Positions 6,366 to 15,316 of a DNA stretch of 64,000 nucleotides are shown piece after piece. Under the pieces are notes generated by a model. That model worked only from the letters and a program-made list of their open reading frames with translations, was not told the origin of the DNA and did not search any database. Every line of letters begins with the position of its first letter. Position 1 is the stretch's first letter. Location: assembly GCA_050485405.1 (NCBI GenBank), contig JBJHBI010000014.1:1-64000 (forward strand), in the 5' to 3' direction. The position numbers and the translations under genes are program-made. This stretch comes from Saliniramus sp050485405 (GTDB taxonomy: Bacteria; Pseudomonadota; Alphaproteobacteria; Rhizobiales; Beijerinckiaceae).

Positions 6366-9167
6366 TCAGGCACCGGCGGCGCGCTGGATGCGGGCGGCGG
6401 CATCCATCCGGCGCTCGCCGGGACGGGCCTGTGCCGCGACGCGCCATTGCTGGCCACGGGCGAAGGCGGCGAAGGTCTCCGTCGTCATGGGGCGCGCGAA
6501 GGCGTAGCCTTGCAGCACGTCGCAGCCCATGCGCTCGAGGGCGGTGGCGTGATCCATCGTCTCCACGCCCTCGGCGACGATGCCGATGCCCAGCGATGCA
6601 CCGATATCCACGATGGAGCGGACGAGGCGGCGCTGGCTCGCCGATTCCATGATCGGTGCGATGAATTGCCGGTCGATCTTCAGCCGCGCCGGCTGCAGCT
6701 TCATCAGGCTGACGATGGAGGCGTAGCCGGTGCCGAAATCGTCGATCTCGATGGAGATGCCGAGTTCCTTGATCGCGCGGATATTGCTCATGGCGACCTC
6801 GTCCTCCTCGTCCAGGAAGATCGATTCGACGAGCTCGAAGGCGACGACGCCCGGCTCGATCCGCATGCCGCGCAACTGCCTGATCAGTTCCTCGTCGTGC
6901 AGCCGGCGTGCCGAGACGTTCACCGAGAGCTTGGGCACGACGAGCCCCGCCGCCTGCCATCCGGCGTGATCGCGCAGGCCCTGTTCGAGCACCAGCTTGT
7001 CGATCGCGGTGACGACGTTCAACTCCTCCGCGACGCGCATGAAGCAGTCGGGCGTCAGCAGGCCACGCGTCGGGTGACGCCAGCGCACCAGCGCTTCGAC
7101 GCCGACGATGTCGCGGCTGCGGGCATCGAACTGGGGCTGGTAGAACGCTTCGAATTCGTCGTTCTCGAGGCCGCGCAGGATGTCGTCGGCGAGCTTCTTC
7201 GTTTCGACGATCTCCGCCTGGAGGGTCTCGGTGAAGAATTCGAAACGGTTGCGCCCGCGCTTCTTGGCGCGATAGAGCGCGATATCGGCATTGACCAGCA
7301 GCCGCTTCCCTCCGCCGGCCAGGCCGCCTTGCGTATGCAGATCATGCGCGATCCCGATACTCACGCCGAAGCGGCATTCATGCCCCTCGAAGGCGACCGG
7401 CCTGCGCATCGCCTCGACGATCCCGGTGGCGAGACCGGCCAGGGCAGCCTCGTCGCGGCCACGGCAGAAGATCACGAATTCGTCGCCGCCGATGCGCGCG
7501 ACGAAGGCGTCCGGCCCGGCGTTTTCGCGCAGCACCTTCGCCGCATGGACGAGCATCGCGTCGCCCGCCGCATGGCCGAGCGTGTCGTTGATCTGCTTGA
7601 AGCGGTCGAGATCCACGTGCAGGAGGGCGACCCGCTGCCTGTCGCCTTCGAGCGATGCGAGCACGCTGCCGTCGGGGCCGCTGCCGCCGGGCAGGACCCG
7701 GTCGAGATAGCGGCGGTTGGGAAGGCCGGTGAGCGAATCGTGCAGCGAATTGTACTCGATACGCGCCTTGGCTTGCTCGAGCGCGTGATTGCGCGCCTCG
7801 ACCAGTTCCTTCGAGCGGGTCAGATCATCCGTGAGCGCGTGATCACGCGAGACGTTCCAGTTCACGCCGACGAATTTGCGCAGCCCGTCCGCATCGGTGT
7901 GGATCGTCGCGATGGCGCGTATCCAGCGCACCTCGCCGCTGCGGGTGATGATACGAAACTCCGCTTCGTAACGCCCGTTCCCGTCGATGCTTCGTTGAAG
8001 CTCGGCTTCGGCGTGGCCGCGATCATCGGGATGCAGCCGGGCGTGCCATGTCTTCACATTCGCCACCTGCCCCGGATCGACGTCGTAGAGCTCGTACATC
8101 CGCGCATCCCAGATCAGTTCCCGGGTCATCAGATCGAGCTCCCAGATGCCGATCTCGGATGTCGTCAGGGCCAGTTCGAGCCGCTGGGAGAGCAGTTGCA
8201 ATTCCTCTTCGCGATCCGCGAGCGTCTGGAGATGCGCCTGCCGTTCGTCCATCAGGCGCCCGGCAAACCAGATCGGCAGGATGATGATCGCGCCGGCGAT
8301 CGCGATGATGAATCGCAGCGCCCAGATCCGCGACGCGTCGGGGTGCCACCCGTCCCGCGGCGTGGCGGCGAGGCGCCAGGTCCCCGTGGGCAGGGTGAGG
8401 TCCACGAGGACCGGATCTCGATCGAGAATGGCGGGATCGCCGAAGGACACGTCGGTTTCGTCGAGGTGCCCGTCGCGCCCGATCAGGGCGATGTCGATAT
8501 CGCTGCTCCATAATCCGCTCAGCCAGAACAGTTTGTCCGCGTCGATGACAGCTGCGGCGATGCCCCAGAATTGCCGGTTGCCCTCGGCATCGGTCATGTT
8601 GATGGGGAAGCGCCCGACGAATCCGCGCCCGCCCTGCACGAGATCGACGGGACCCGCCAGCACCATCTGCCCCGTCTCGCGCACCCGCATGGCCGCTTCG
8701 CTCTGCGGCCCCGGTGCGCGATAATCGAGGCCGAGCACGGCCCTGTTGTGCTTGTAGGGATAGACCATGGCCACGACCATGTCGGGCGCGAGCGCGATGT
8801 TGCGCAACTGGTTGTCGCCGCGGAACAGACCGGCGGCGAGATAGTCGAGCCGGGTCTGGTCGATATCGGGTTCGTTCTCGATGACGGTGACGAGGCCGCG
8901 CACGAGCTGGATATTGGCGTTGATCCCGCCTTCGAGCTTCGCGCGGATGACGCCGACCTTGTCGACGACCTGCGCGCGCATGCTTTGTTCGGCGAGGATG
9001 CGGGTCTGGTGTTCGGCGTAGATCCAGGCGGCGACGATGACGACGAGTGCGATCAGGGCCGGCAACGTCGTGGGCTGCACGGCGCGCTCACCCCATGTCT
9101 TCCCCGTATCGGCCCTGGTTCCCGCCAAGTGAAACTCCGCACAATGCCCAGTGTAGCAGTCCTTCAC
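6366..9167 (-). CDS. CHASE-PAS-GGDEF-EAL membrane protein (cyclic-di-GMP turnover)
   Basis: A 933-residue (from GTG 9167) inner-membrane signalling protein. Order: membrane span near residues 32-50, periplasmic CHASE sensor (about 70-265, LEGGINANIQLVRGLVTVIE), second span (about 288-308, FIIAIAGAIIILPIWFAG), PAS with PAC (about 335-450), GGDEF cyclase and EAL phosphodiesterase. The cyclase has an intact GGDEF at residues 560-564, and the phosphodiesterase an intact EAL at 691-693 plus DDFGTGYAS and KIDRQFI, so both activities may be present. GTG at 9080 (MQPTTLPALIAL) is a plausible alternative start that places the first span at the very N-terminus. Small-molecule input through CHASE is inferred; the ligand is not predictable. 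Confidence 0.92.
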   Translation of the reverse strand: MKDCYTGHCAEFHLAGTRADTGKTWGERAVQPTTLPALIALVVIVAAWIYAEHQTRILAEQSMRAQVVDKVGVIRAKLEGGINANIQLVRGLVTVIENEPDIDQTRLDYLAAGLFRGDNQLRNIALAPDMVVAMVYPYKHNRAVLGLDYRAPGPQSEAAMRVRETGQMVLAGPVDLVQGGRGFVGRFPINMTDAEGNRQFWGIAAAVIDADKLFWLSGLWSSDIDIALIGRDGHLDETDVSFGDPAILDRDPVLVDLTLPTGTWRLAATPRDGWHPDASRIWALRFIIAIAGAIIILPIWFAGRLMDERQAHLQTLADREEELQLLSQRLELALTTSEIGIWELDLMTRELIWDARMYELYDVDPGQVANVKTWHARLHPDDRGHAEAELQRSIDGNGRYEAEFRIITRSGEVRWIRAIATIHTDADGLRKFVGVNWNVSRDHALTDDLTRSKELVEARNHALEQAKARIEYNSLHDSLTGLPNRRYLDRVLPGGSGPDGSVLASLEGDRQRVALLHVDLDRFKQINDTLGHAAGDAMLVHAAKVLRENAGPDAFVARIGGDEFVIFCRGRDEAALAGLATGIVEAMRRPVAFEGHECRFGVSIGIAHDLHTQGGLAGGGKRLLVNADIALYRAKKRGRNRFEFFTETLQAEIVETKKLADDILRGLENDEFEAFYQPQFDARSRDIVGVEALVRWRHPTRGLLTPDCFMRVAEELNVVTAIDKLVLEQGLRDHAGWQAAGLVVPKLSVNVSARRLHDEELIRQLRGMRIEPGVVAFELVESIFLDEEDEVAMSNIRAIKELGISIEIDDFGTGYASIVSLMKLQPARLKIDRQFIAPIMESASQRRLVRSIVDIGASLGIGIVAEGVETMDHATALERMGCDVLQGYAFARPMTTETFAAFARGQQWRVAAQARPGERRMDAAARIQRAAGA

Positions 9168-9195
9168 GCTGGGGCACGTGCATGAATTTCCGGTT

Positions 9196-9216
9196 AAACC
9201 GTCGTTCTCCCGACGG
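9196..9216 (-). terminator. Short hairpin downstream of the isomerase gene
   Basis: On the minus strand, CCGTCG-GGAGAA-CGACGG (9216-9199) is followed by TTT. It lies about 45 bases past the stop of the isomerase gene. The stem is only 6 bp and the T-run is short, so it would be a weak intrinsic terminator. Confidence 0.4.
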
Positions 9217-9260
9217 AAAAACGGGGTGAAAGCACGAAATACAATTATAAGATGTTGAAT

Positions 9261-9884
9261 TTACCGCAAATCACCCGGTCGTTCCCCTGTCGCCCAGGCG
9301 AGCGCCGCGTCGAGCCGGTCGTTGCCCCAGAACATCTCGCCGTCTTCGGTGAAGAATATCGGGGCACCGAAAATATGGCGCGAGCGGGCTTCCTCGGTCA
9401 GGGCACGCAGGCGGGTTTTGTTGGCGTCGCCCGTGGCCGCCTTCATGATCTCGCCGGCGTCGAGGCCGAGCTCCTGGAGGATGTCGCGGATCGCGCCCGG
9501 CTCTTCGATGGAGGCGCCCTGCTCGAACTCCCGGGCGAAGACGGCGCGGGTGAATTGCGGCCCCCATGGCTCATCGGCGCCCAGGAGCGCGACGCGCGCG
9601 GCATTGAGGCTGTTTTGCGGGAACGGCACGGGTTTGCGGCAGCGCAGACCGAGCCGGGCCGCCTCGCGCTCCAGATCGCGCCACATGTAGCGACCCTTGG
9701 CGGGATAGAGATTGAAGGGCGAGGTGTTCCAGCCCTGGGCGGAGAAGATCGGCCCGAGCAGGAAGGGCCGCCAGCGGATCGTCACCCCCGCCTCCCGGGC
9801 CGCATCGCCGATTCGTGCGGCGGCGAGCCAAGAATAGGTCGAGGCGAATTCGTACCAGAATTCAAGGACCGGGGTACGCGCCAT
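9261..9884 (-). CDS. 2-hydroxychromene-2-carboxylate isomerase / DsbA-like thioredoxin-fold protein
   Basis: A 207-residue member of the DSBA-like HCCA isomerase family (kappa-class GST relatives). These are glutathione-dependent enzymes that act in aromatic degradation, though many members are uncharacterised. The N-terminus VLEFWYEFASTYSWLAA corresponds to the FDxxSPYSxLA active-site region, with Ser in place of a thioredoxin Cys. RWRPFLLGPIF and PFPQNSLNAARVAL are also typical, as is the C-terminal FGAPIFFTEDGEMFWGNDRL (interface and GSH-site loop). ATG 9884 has AAGGAAA upstream. No naphthalene-pathway genes are nearby, so a detoxification role is more likely than aromatic catabolism. Confidence 0.87.
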   Translation of the reverse strand: MARTPVLEFWYEFASTYSWLAAARIGDAAREAGVTIRWRPFLLGPIFSAQGWNTSPFNLYPAKGRYMWRDLEREAARLGLRCRKPVPFPQNSLNAARVALLGADEPWGPQFTRAVFAREFEQGASIEEPGAIRDILQELGLDAGEIMKAATGDANKTRLRALTEEARSRHIFGAPIFFTEDGEMFWGNDRLDAALAWATGERPGDLR

Positions 9885-10050
9885 GCGGTGTTTCCTTCGA
9901 ATCGTTCGTGACCAGCCTGACGGCTCTGCGAGAAACCCGCAAGTGGAGGGGAAACCCGCAAGCCGGTTGCGTGCGGCGCGTGTGTGTGCTCATAAACGCC
10001 TTGTCCACCCCCGCCCGACAAATTCGGCGAAAACAAGTTCGAGACCGTCC

Positions 10051-11283
<1,233 letters not shown>

Positions 11284-11294
11284 AAGCCGCTGCG

Positions 11295-11333
11295 CATCAC
11301 GCCGTCAGCGGATAGACATCTGACGGTGTGATG
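11295..11333. terminator. 14-bp hairpin between convergent argG and the GST gene
   Basis: CATCACGCCGTCAG (11295-11308) pairs with CTGACGGTGTGATG (11320-11333), with one G-U pair and an 11-base loop. It lies 12 bases after the argG stop and 43 bases before the end of the convergent gene. There is no T-run on either strand. It may act as a factor-dependent terminator or a 3'-end stabiliser. Confidence 0.5.
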
Positions 11334-11376
11334 GGCGAGGCGGGCGAAACTTGCCGGGCGCTCTTTGCGGCAATCT

Positions 11377-12360
11377 TCAGCCGCCGATCGCCTCGCGGCC
11401 ATGCGGCGCGTCGAGATCGAGAACCGGGCCGAGCGGCACCACGCGGTGCGGGTTGATGGTCTCGTGGCTGTAATAATAGTGGTTCTTGATATGCGTGAAG
11501 TTCACCGTCTCGCGCACGCCCGGCCACTGGTACAATTCGCGCAGATAGCCCGAGAGATGCGGGTAATCGGCGATGCGGCGCAGGTTGCACTTGAAATGCC
11601 CCACATAGACGGCATCGAAGCGCACCAGCGTGGTGAATAGCCGCCAATCGGCTTCGGTGATGGTGTCGCCGGTGAGATAACGCTTCCCGGCGAGCCTGGC
11701 ATCGAGCTCGTCGAGCGTGGCGAAGAGCGGCTTCACTGCTTCCTCGTAGGCTTCCTGCGTGGTGGCGAAGCCGGATTTGTAGACACCGTTATTGACGTTG
11801 TCGTAGACGCGCGCATTGATCGCGTCGATCTCCTCGCGCAGGGCCTCGGGATAATAATCACCCGGCGTCGCGCCGACCCCGTCGAAGGCGGAGTTGAGCA
11901 TGCGGATGATATCCGCCGATTCGTTGCTGACGATGGTCTCGCGCTCCTTGTCCCAGAGCACCGGCACCGTGACGCGGCCCGTATAGACGGGATCTGCCGT
12001 CGTATAGACCTGGTGCATGACGCGGGCATTGTTGACCGTGTCCGGGATGACGCCCTCGCCCTCCTGGAAGGTCCAGCCCTCGTCGAGCATCGCCCAATGC
12101 ACCACGGAGAGCGAGATCATCTGCTCGAGGCCCTTGAGCTTGCGGAAGATCAGGGTGCGGTGAGCCCAGGGGCATGCAAGGCTGACATAGAGGTGGTAGC
12201 GCCCGGGCGCCGCCGCGAAGCCACCTTCACCGGTCGGGCCGGCGGAGCCGTCGGGGGTGATCCAGTTGCGGAACTGCGATTCCTGACGCTTGAAGCGCCC
12301 GCCCGTGGATTTGGTGTCGTACCACTGGTCTTGCCATTGTCCGTCGACGAGAAGGCCCAT
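11377..12360 (-). CDS. Glutathionyl-hydroquinone reductase (xi-class GST, YqjG/PcpF type)
   Basis: A 327-residue xi-class glutathione transferase that reduces glutathionyl-hydroquinones. The catalytic Cys63 lies in the signature LACPWAHRTLIFRKLKGLE. The N-terminal segment GGRFKRQESQFRNWI is also diagnostic, as is the C-terminal pair YLTGDTITEADWRLFTTLVR and FDAVYVGHFKCN. The ATG at 12360 has a strong GGAAAGGAGA upstream. The frame is open further upstream through a GC-rich tandem repeat but shows no similarity there, so the shorter form is correct. It lies downstream of hslU on the same strand, 218 bases away. Confidence 0.93.
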   Translation of the reverse strand: MGLLVDGQWQDQWYDTKSTGGRFKRQESQFRNWITPDGSAGPTGEGGFAAAPGRYHLYVSLACPWAHRTLIFRKLKGLEQMISLSVVHWAMLDEGWTFQEGEGVIPDTVNNARVMHQVYTTADPVYTGRVTVPVLWDKERETIVSNESADIIRMLNSAFDGVGATPGDYYPEALREEIDAINARVYDNVNNGVYKSGFATTQEAYEEAVKPLFATLDELDARLAGKRYLTGDTITEADWRLFTTLVRFDAVYVGHFKCNLRRIADYPHLSGYLRELYQWPGVRETVNFTHIKNHYYYSHETINPHRVVPLGPVLDLDAPHGREAIGG

Positions 12361-12499
12361 GGCGTTCTCCTTTCCTGTCGGTTGTGCGCCGGCATCGGCC
12401 ATGTGGGAGGTCAACGTATGGGATGCCGCGAAGTTTGCGTTCAGGAAAGATATAAGCCGGAAAACATGCGATTTCCCGGCCTTTCTTCTTGCAATCGCG

Positions 12500-12578
12500 C
12501 AAGCGCGCCTCGCGCGCATCCGCGTCCCCAAGCGCGCCTCGCGCGCATTCACCTCCCCCAAGCGCGCCTCGCGCTGCC
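12500..12578. repeat. Tandem 29/30-bp repeat, about 2.6 copies, between hslU and the GST gene
   Basis: CAAGCGCGCCTCGCGCGCAT begins at 12500 and at 12529, and a shorter copy (CAAGCGCGCCTCGCGC) begins at 12559, giving periods of 29 and 30 bp. The remaining 9-10 bases of each unit vary around TCCCC. The last copy abuts the hslU stop codon at 12579. The rest of the gap (12361-12499) holds the GST Shine-Dalgarno and no gene. There are no unique spacers, so this is not a CRISPR. Confidence 0.8.
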
Positions 12579-13886
12579 TCAGAGAATATACCGGCTGAGA
12601 TCCGCATTCTTCGCCAGATCGCCGACCTGCTTGCGCACATACTCGCCATCGACCGTGAAGGTCTCGCCGGATTTGTCGGTGGCGGTGTAGGAGATGTCGT
12701 CGAGGACGCGCTCGATCACGGTCTGGAGCCGGCGCGCGCCGATATTCTCGACGCTGCCGTTCACCTCCACCGCGACCCGCGCGATCGCGTCGATGGCATC
12801 GTCGGTGAAGACGAGCGTGACGCCTTCCGTCTCCATCAGCGCCACCGATTGCTTGATGAGGCTCGCTTCGGTCTCGGTGAGGATGCGGCGGAAATCGCTC
12901 TCGTCGAGCGGGTTGAGCTCGACGCGGATGGGCAGGCGACCTTGCAATTCGGGCAGGAGGTCGGAGGGCTTGGCCACGTGGAAGGCGCCAGAGGCGATGA
13001 AGAGGATATGATCCGTCTTCACCGGCCCGTGCTTGGTAGCGACGGTGGTTCCCTCGATCAGCGGCAGAAGATCGCGCTGCACGCCCTCGCGGGAGACATC
13101 GGCCCCGCCACGTCCCTCGCGGGCGCAGATTTTATCGATCTCGTCGAGGAAGACGATGCCGTTGTTCTCCACTTCGCGGATGGCTTCTTCGGTCAGCGAA
13201 TCCTGGTCGAGCAGCTTGTCGCTCTCCTCCGCCACGAGCGGCTCATAGGCTTCCGAGACGGTGGTGCGGCGCGATTTGGTGCGCCCGCCGAAGGCCTTGC
13301 CGAACATGTCGCCGAGCGAGATCGCCCCCATCGAGGCGCCCGGCATGCCCGGCAATTCGAACATCGGCATGCCGGACGAGCCCGCCTGCATCTCGATCTC
13401 GATTTCCTTGTCGTTCAATTCGTCATTGCGCAGCTTCTTGCGGAACGCCTCACGCGTGGTCTGGGAGGCGTTGGCGCCGACGAGCGCGTCGAGCACCCGG
13501 TTCTCCGCGGCGAGCTGGGCCTTCGCCTTCACCGCCTTGCGCTTTTCTTCCTTGACGAGACCGATGGCGATCTCGACCAGATCGCGCACGATCTGCTCCA
13601 CGTCGCGGCCGACATAGCCGACCTCGGTGAACTTCGTCGCCTCGATCTTGGTGAAGGGGGCGTTGGCGAGCCGCGCGAGCCGCCGTGCGATCTCGGTCTT
13701 GCCGCAGCCGGTCGGGCCAATCATGAGAATATTCTTCGGCATTACCTCGTCCCGGATCGGCCCGGTCAGCTGCTGACGCCGCCAGCGATTGCGCAGGGCG
13801 ATCGCCACCGCCCGCTTGGCATCCTTCTGGCCGACGATGAAGCGATCGAGCTCGGAGACGATCTCGCGAGGGGAAAATGTGGTCAT
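12579..13886 (-). CDS. hslU: HslU, ATPase subunit of the HslVU protease
   Basis: A 435-residue AAA+ unfoldase that feeds substrates to the HslV peptidase. Walker A is MIGPTGCGKTE (about residues 55-65); NGIVFLDEIDKICARE holds Walker B. PKNILMIGP and the sensor region LQGRLPIRVELNPLDESDF are typical, and the C-terminus ends in LSRYIL, the tail that docks into HslV. The I-domain (about residues 110-240) carries a Met/Gly/Pro-rich stretch, SSGMPMFELPGMPGASMGAI. The ATG at 13886 is fixed by the conserved MTTFSPREIVSELDRFIVGQ. The stop of the upstream GNAT gene overlaps this start by 4 bases. hslV is 1.4 kb away rather than adjacent. Confidence 0.97.
   Translation of the reverse strand: MTTFSPREIVSELDRFIVGQKDAKRAVAIALRNRWRRQQLTGPIRDEVMPKNILMIGPTGCGKTEIARRLARLANAPFTKIEATKFTEVGYVGRDVEQIVRDLVEIAIGLVKEEKRKAVKAKAQLAAENRVLDALVGANASQTTREAFRKKLRNDELNDKEIEIEMQAGSSGMPMFELPGMPGASMGAISLGDMFGKAFGGRTKSRRTTVSEAYEPLVAEESDKLLDQDSLTEEAIREVENNGIVFLDEIDKICAREGRGGADVSREGVQRDLLPLIEGTTVATKHGPVKTDHILFIASGAFHVAKPSDLLPELQGRLPIRVELNPLDESDFRRILTETEASLIKQSVALMETEGVTLVFTDDAIDAIARVAVEVNGSVENIGARRLQTVIERVLDDISYTATDKSGETFTVDGEYVRKQVGDLAKNADLSRYIL
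13859..13886 (-). repeat. 28-bp direct repeat, copy A (start of hslU)
   Basis: This segment covers the hslU ATG and its first nine codons (MTTFSPREI). It matches copy B at 14568-14595 in 27 of 28 positions; the single difference is at 13869. Confidence 0.9.
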
Positions 13887-14461
13887 TGCGCTCTGTTTTC
13901 CGGTTCGAATTGCATGATGAGGAAGTCGCCCGTGCGCCCTTCGAGGCGTGGTACGGGCCTGAAGCCGGCTTTCCGGTAGGCTTTGACGGCGCGCAAATTC
14001 GCCGGATCCGGGTCGATGATGATCGGACCGAAACCGCGCCGGTCGAGTTCGCGTGTGAAGGCGCCGAGCACGGCGGAGCCGATGCCGCGTGACAGCAGCG
14101 CCGGATCCCCGATCGACAGGTCCACGCCTATCCCGCCGGACGGCAGATCCATGAGCCAGGGATGGGCATACGCGAATCCTGATGCCTGTTGGTCTGCGAT
14201 GAACCACATCTGGATGTATCCGCCGGGATGACCGTCGATCAGGAAGATATAGGGGCGCGTCGTATCGAGACCCGCCAGCATGTCGCGAATGTAGCCGATC
14301 TCGGTCTGCGGGTCGCCCCACCATTCGCGCCAGTGGGGCTGCGCGAGCCAGTCTGCGAAGAGGGGCAGATCATCCGCCTTCATCGGCCGAAACGCGATAT
14401 CGAGGCCGTTCGAAGCGGCCTCGCCATTCACGCTGAAGGCTTCTGGCGGGGTGGGTCTCAC
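13883..14461 (-). CDS. GNAT acetyltransferase, AAC(6')/RimJ-like
   Basis: A 192-residue GNAT-fold acetyltransferase. It opens with DIAFRPMKADDLPLFADWLA and PHWREWWGDP, typical of the aminoglycoside 6'-N-acetyltransferase / siderophore acyltransferase-like branch. The acetyl-CoA loop is in SRGIGSAVLGAFTREL, followed by IIIDPDPANLRAVKAYRKAGF. The start is a GTG at 14461, overlapping the stop of the 45-codon ORF (GTGA), and its own stop overlaps the hslU ATG (ATGA), so three genes are coupled. The substrate is unknown; resistance function should not be assumed from the family. Confidence 0.85.
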   Translation of the reverse strand: MRPTPPEAFSVNGEAASNGLDIAFRPMKADDLPLFADWLAQPHWREWWGDPQTEIGYIRDMLAGLDTTRPYIFLIDGHPGGYIQMWFIADQQASGFAYAHPWLMDLPSGGIGVDLSIGDPALLSRGIGSAVLGAFTRELDRRGFGPIIIDPDPANLRAVKAYRKAGFRPVPRLEGRTGDFLIMQFEPENRAQ

Positions 14462-14595
14462 GGCTCGATCACCAAGGTCGCATGGGCATGGACGTCGATA
14501 GTGGCACGGATTGCCATCGCAAGCTGGGTACCCGTTCGATCGATGAGATGACGGACAGTGCGAGATCCGATCTCGCGCGGGGAAAATGTGGTCAT
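14458..14595 (-). CDS. 45-residue ORF whose first nine codons copy those of hslU
   Basis: The small frame begins MTTFSPREIGSRTVRHLID; residues 1-9 are identical to HslU because the DNA is a 28-bp near-exact copy. The remaining 36 residues (ending HAHATLVIEP) resemble nothing I recognise. Its TGA overlaps the GTG of the GNAT gene, the usual sign of translational coupling, which argues the frame is used. It diverges from the zeta-like kinase gene, with 44 bases between the two starts. It could be a leader peptide, a small partner of the kinase or debris from the rearrangement. Confidence 0.5.
   Translation of the reverse strand: MTTFSPREIGSRTVRHLIDRTGTQLAMAIRATIDVHAHATLVIEP
14568..14595 (-). 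repeat. 28-bp direct repeat, copy B (start of the 45-codon ORF)
   Basis: Copy of the hslU start region 709 bp upstream of copy A. The two copies bracket the GNAT gene and the rest of the small ORF, as expected if a segment was inserted or duplicated at the hslU start. Confidence 0.9.
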
Positions 14596-14639
14596 GCGTT
14601 GTCCTGTCGTGATACTGAAACACCGAATGGAGTGATGTG

Positions 14640-15299
14640 ATGCGCCCGATTCTGTGGCTGATTGCCGGAGCAAACGGCGTCGGCAAGACGACCTATGCCT
14701 TCCGCCATATTCGCGCGGTTTCCGGCGTGAGCGAATTCGTCAATCTCGACGAGATCGCGCGCGGGCTCTCGCCCCTCGATGTGGAGGCGGGCCGCCTGCC
14801 GGCTTCCCGGGTCGCGATCGCGCGGATCCGCGAATTGTTTCAGGCGCGGCGTACGTTCAGCCTCGAGACGACGCTTGCGGGCCGCACGCATCTGCGCACC
14901 ATCGCCCGGGCCAGACAGGCCGGATTCGATGTCGTGATTCTCTATTTCGCCGTCGGCCATGTCGAGACCTGCCTGACGCGCATCGCGCGCCGTGTGTCCG
15001 AGGGCGGCCACGATATTCCCGAGAACGAGGCGCGGCGACGTTTCGCGCGATCGCTCGATAATGTCCCGGATTATTTCGCCCGCGCTGATCTGTGGCGCGT
15101 CTTCGATGCCAATCGGCGTCCCGTCATCGTGGCGGAGGGCAGGGGCGATTGCATCGCGAGCCTCGGGCCGGGTGAAAGCGACGGCCTCGCCGGCGCTGCG
15201 ACAGATGGCGCCGCGGGGCTTCTGCGCGGTTTGCCGGCCCCGCTCGCGGCGCATCTGCGCGGCTTGCGGCCCTGTCCCGAAGCGCCGTTCGAGGGCTGA
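14640..15299 (+). CDS. Zeta-toxin-like P-loop kinase
   Basis: A 219-residue small kinase of the zeta-toxin/AAA group. The P-loop is IAGANGVGKTTYAFRHI near the N-terminus. VNLDEIARGLSP supplies the Asp/Glu after the first strand, and TFSLETTLAGRTHLRTI is the ETT(L)SG-type signature of chromosomal zeta-like proteins. FDVVILYFAVGHVETCLTRIARRVSEGGHDIPE completes the core, with Arg residues at the lid. Zeta proteins phosphorylate UDP-activated amino sugars; that activity here is inference. The C-terminal 50 residues are Gly/Ala-rich and poorly conserved in appearance. ATG 14640 has GGAG seven bases upstream. It is on the opposite strand inside the hslV-hslU interval, and no epsilon-type antitoxin is visible. 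Confidence 0.75.
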   Translation: MRPILWLIAGANGVGKTTYAFRHIRAVSGVSEFVNLDEIARGLSPLDVEAGRLPASRVAIARIRELFQARRTFSLETTLAGRTHLRTIARARQAGFDVVILYFAVGHVETCLTRIARRVSEGGHDIPENEARRRFARSLDNVPDYFARADLWRVFDANRRPVIVAEGRGDCIASLGPGESDGLAGAATDGAAGLLRGLPAPLAAHLRGLRPCPEAPFEG

Positions 15300-15316
15300 T
15301 TGAGACGGCGCCACCC

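Noticed and set aside
6447..8513. 688-codon open frame on the plus strand opposite the GGDEF-EAL gene
   Set aside because: It mirrors the codon pattern of the minus-strand gene, has no recognisable domains and no start signal. Long antisense frames are expected at this GC content.
12500..12578. CRISPR-like spacing of 29-30 bp repeats
   Set aside because: Units are head-to-tail with no unique spacers and no cas genes in the window.
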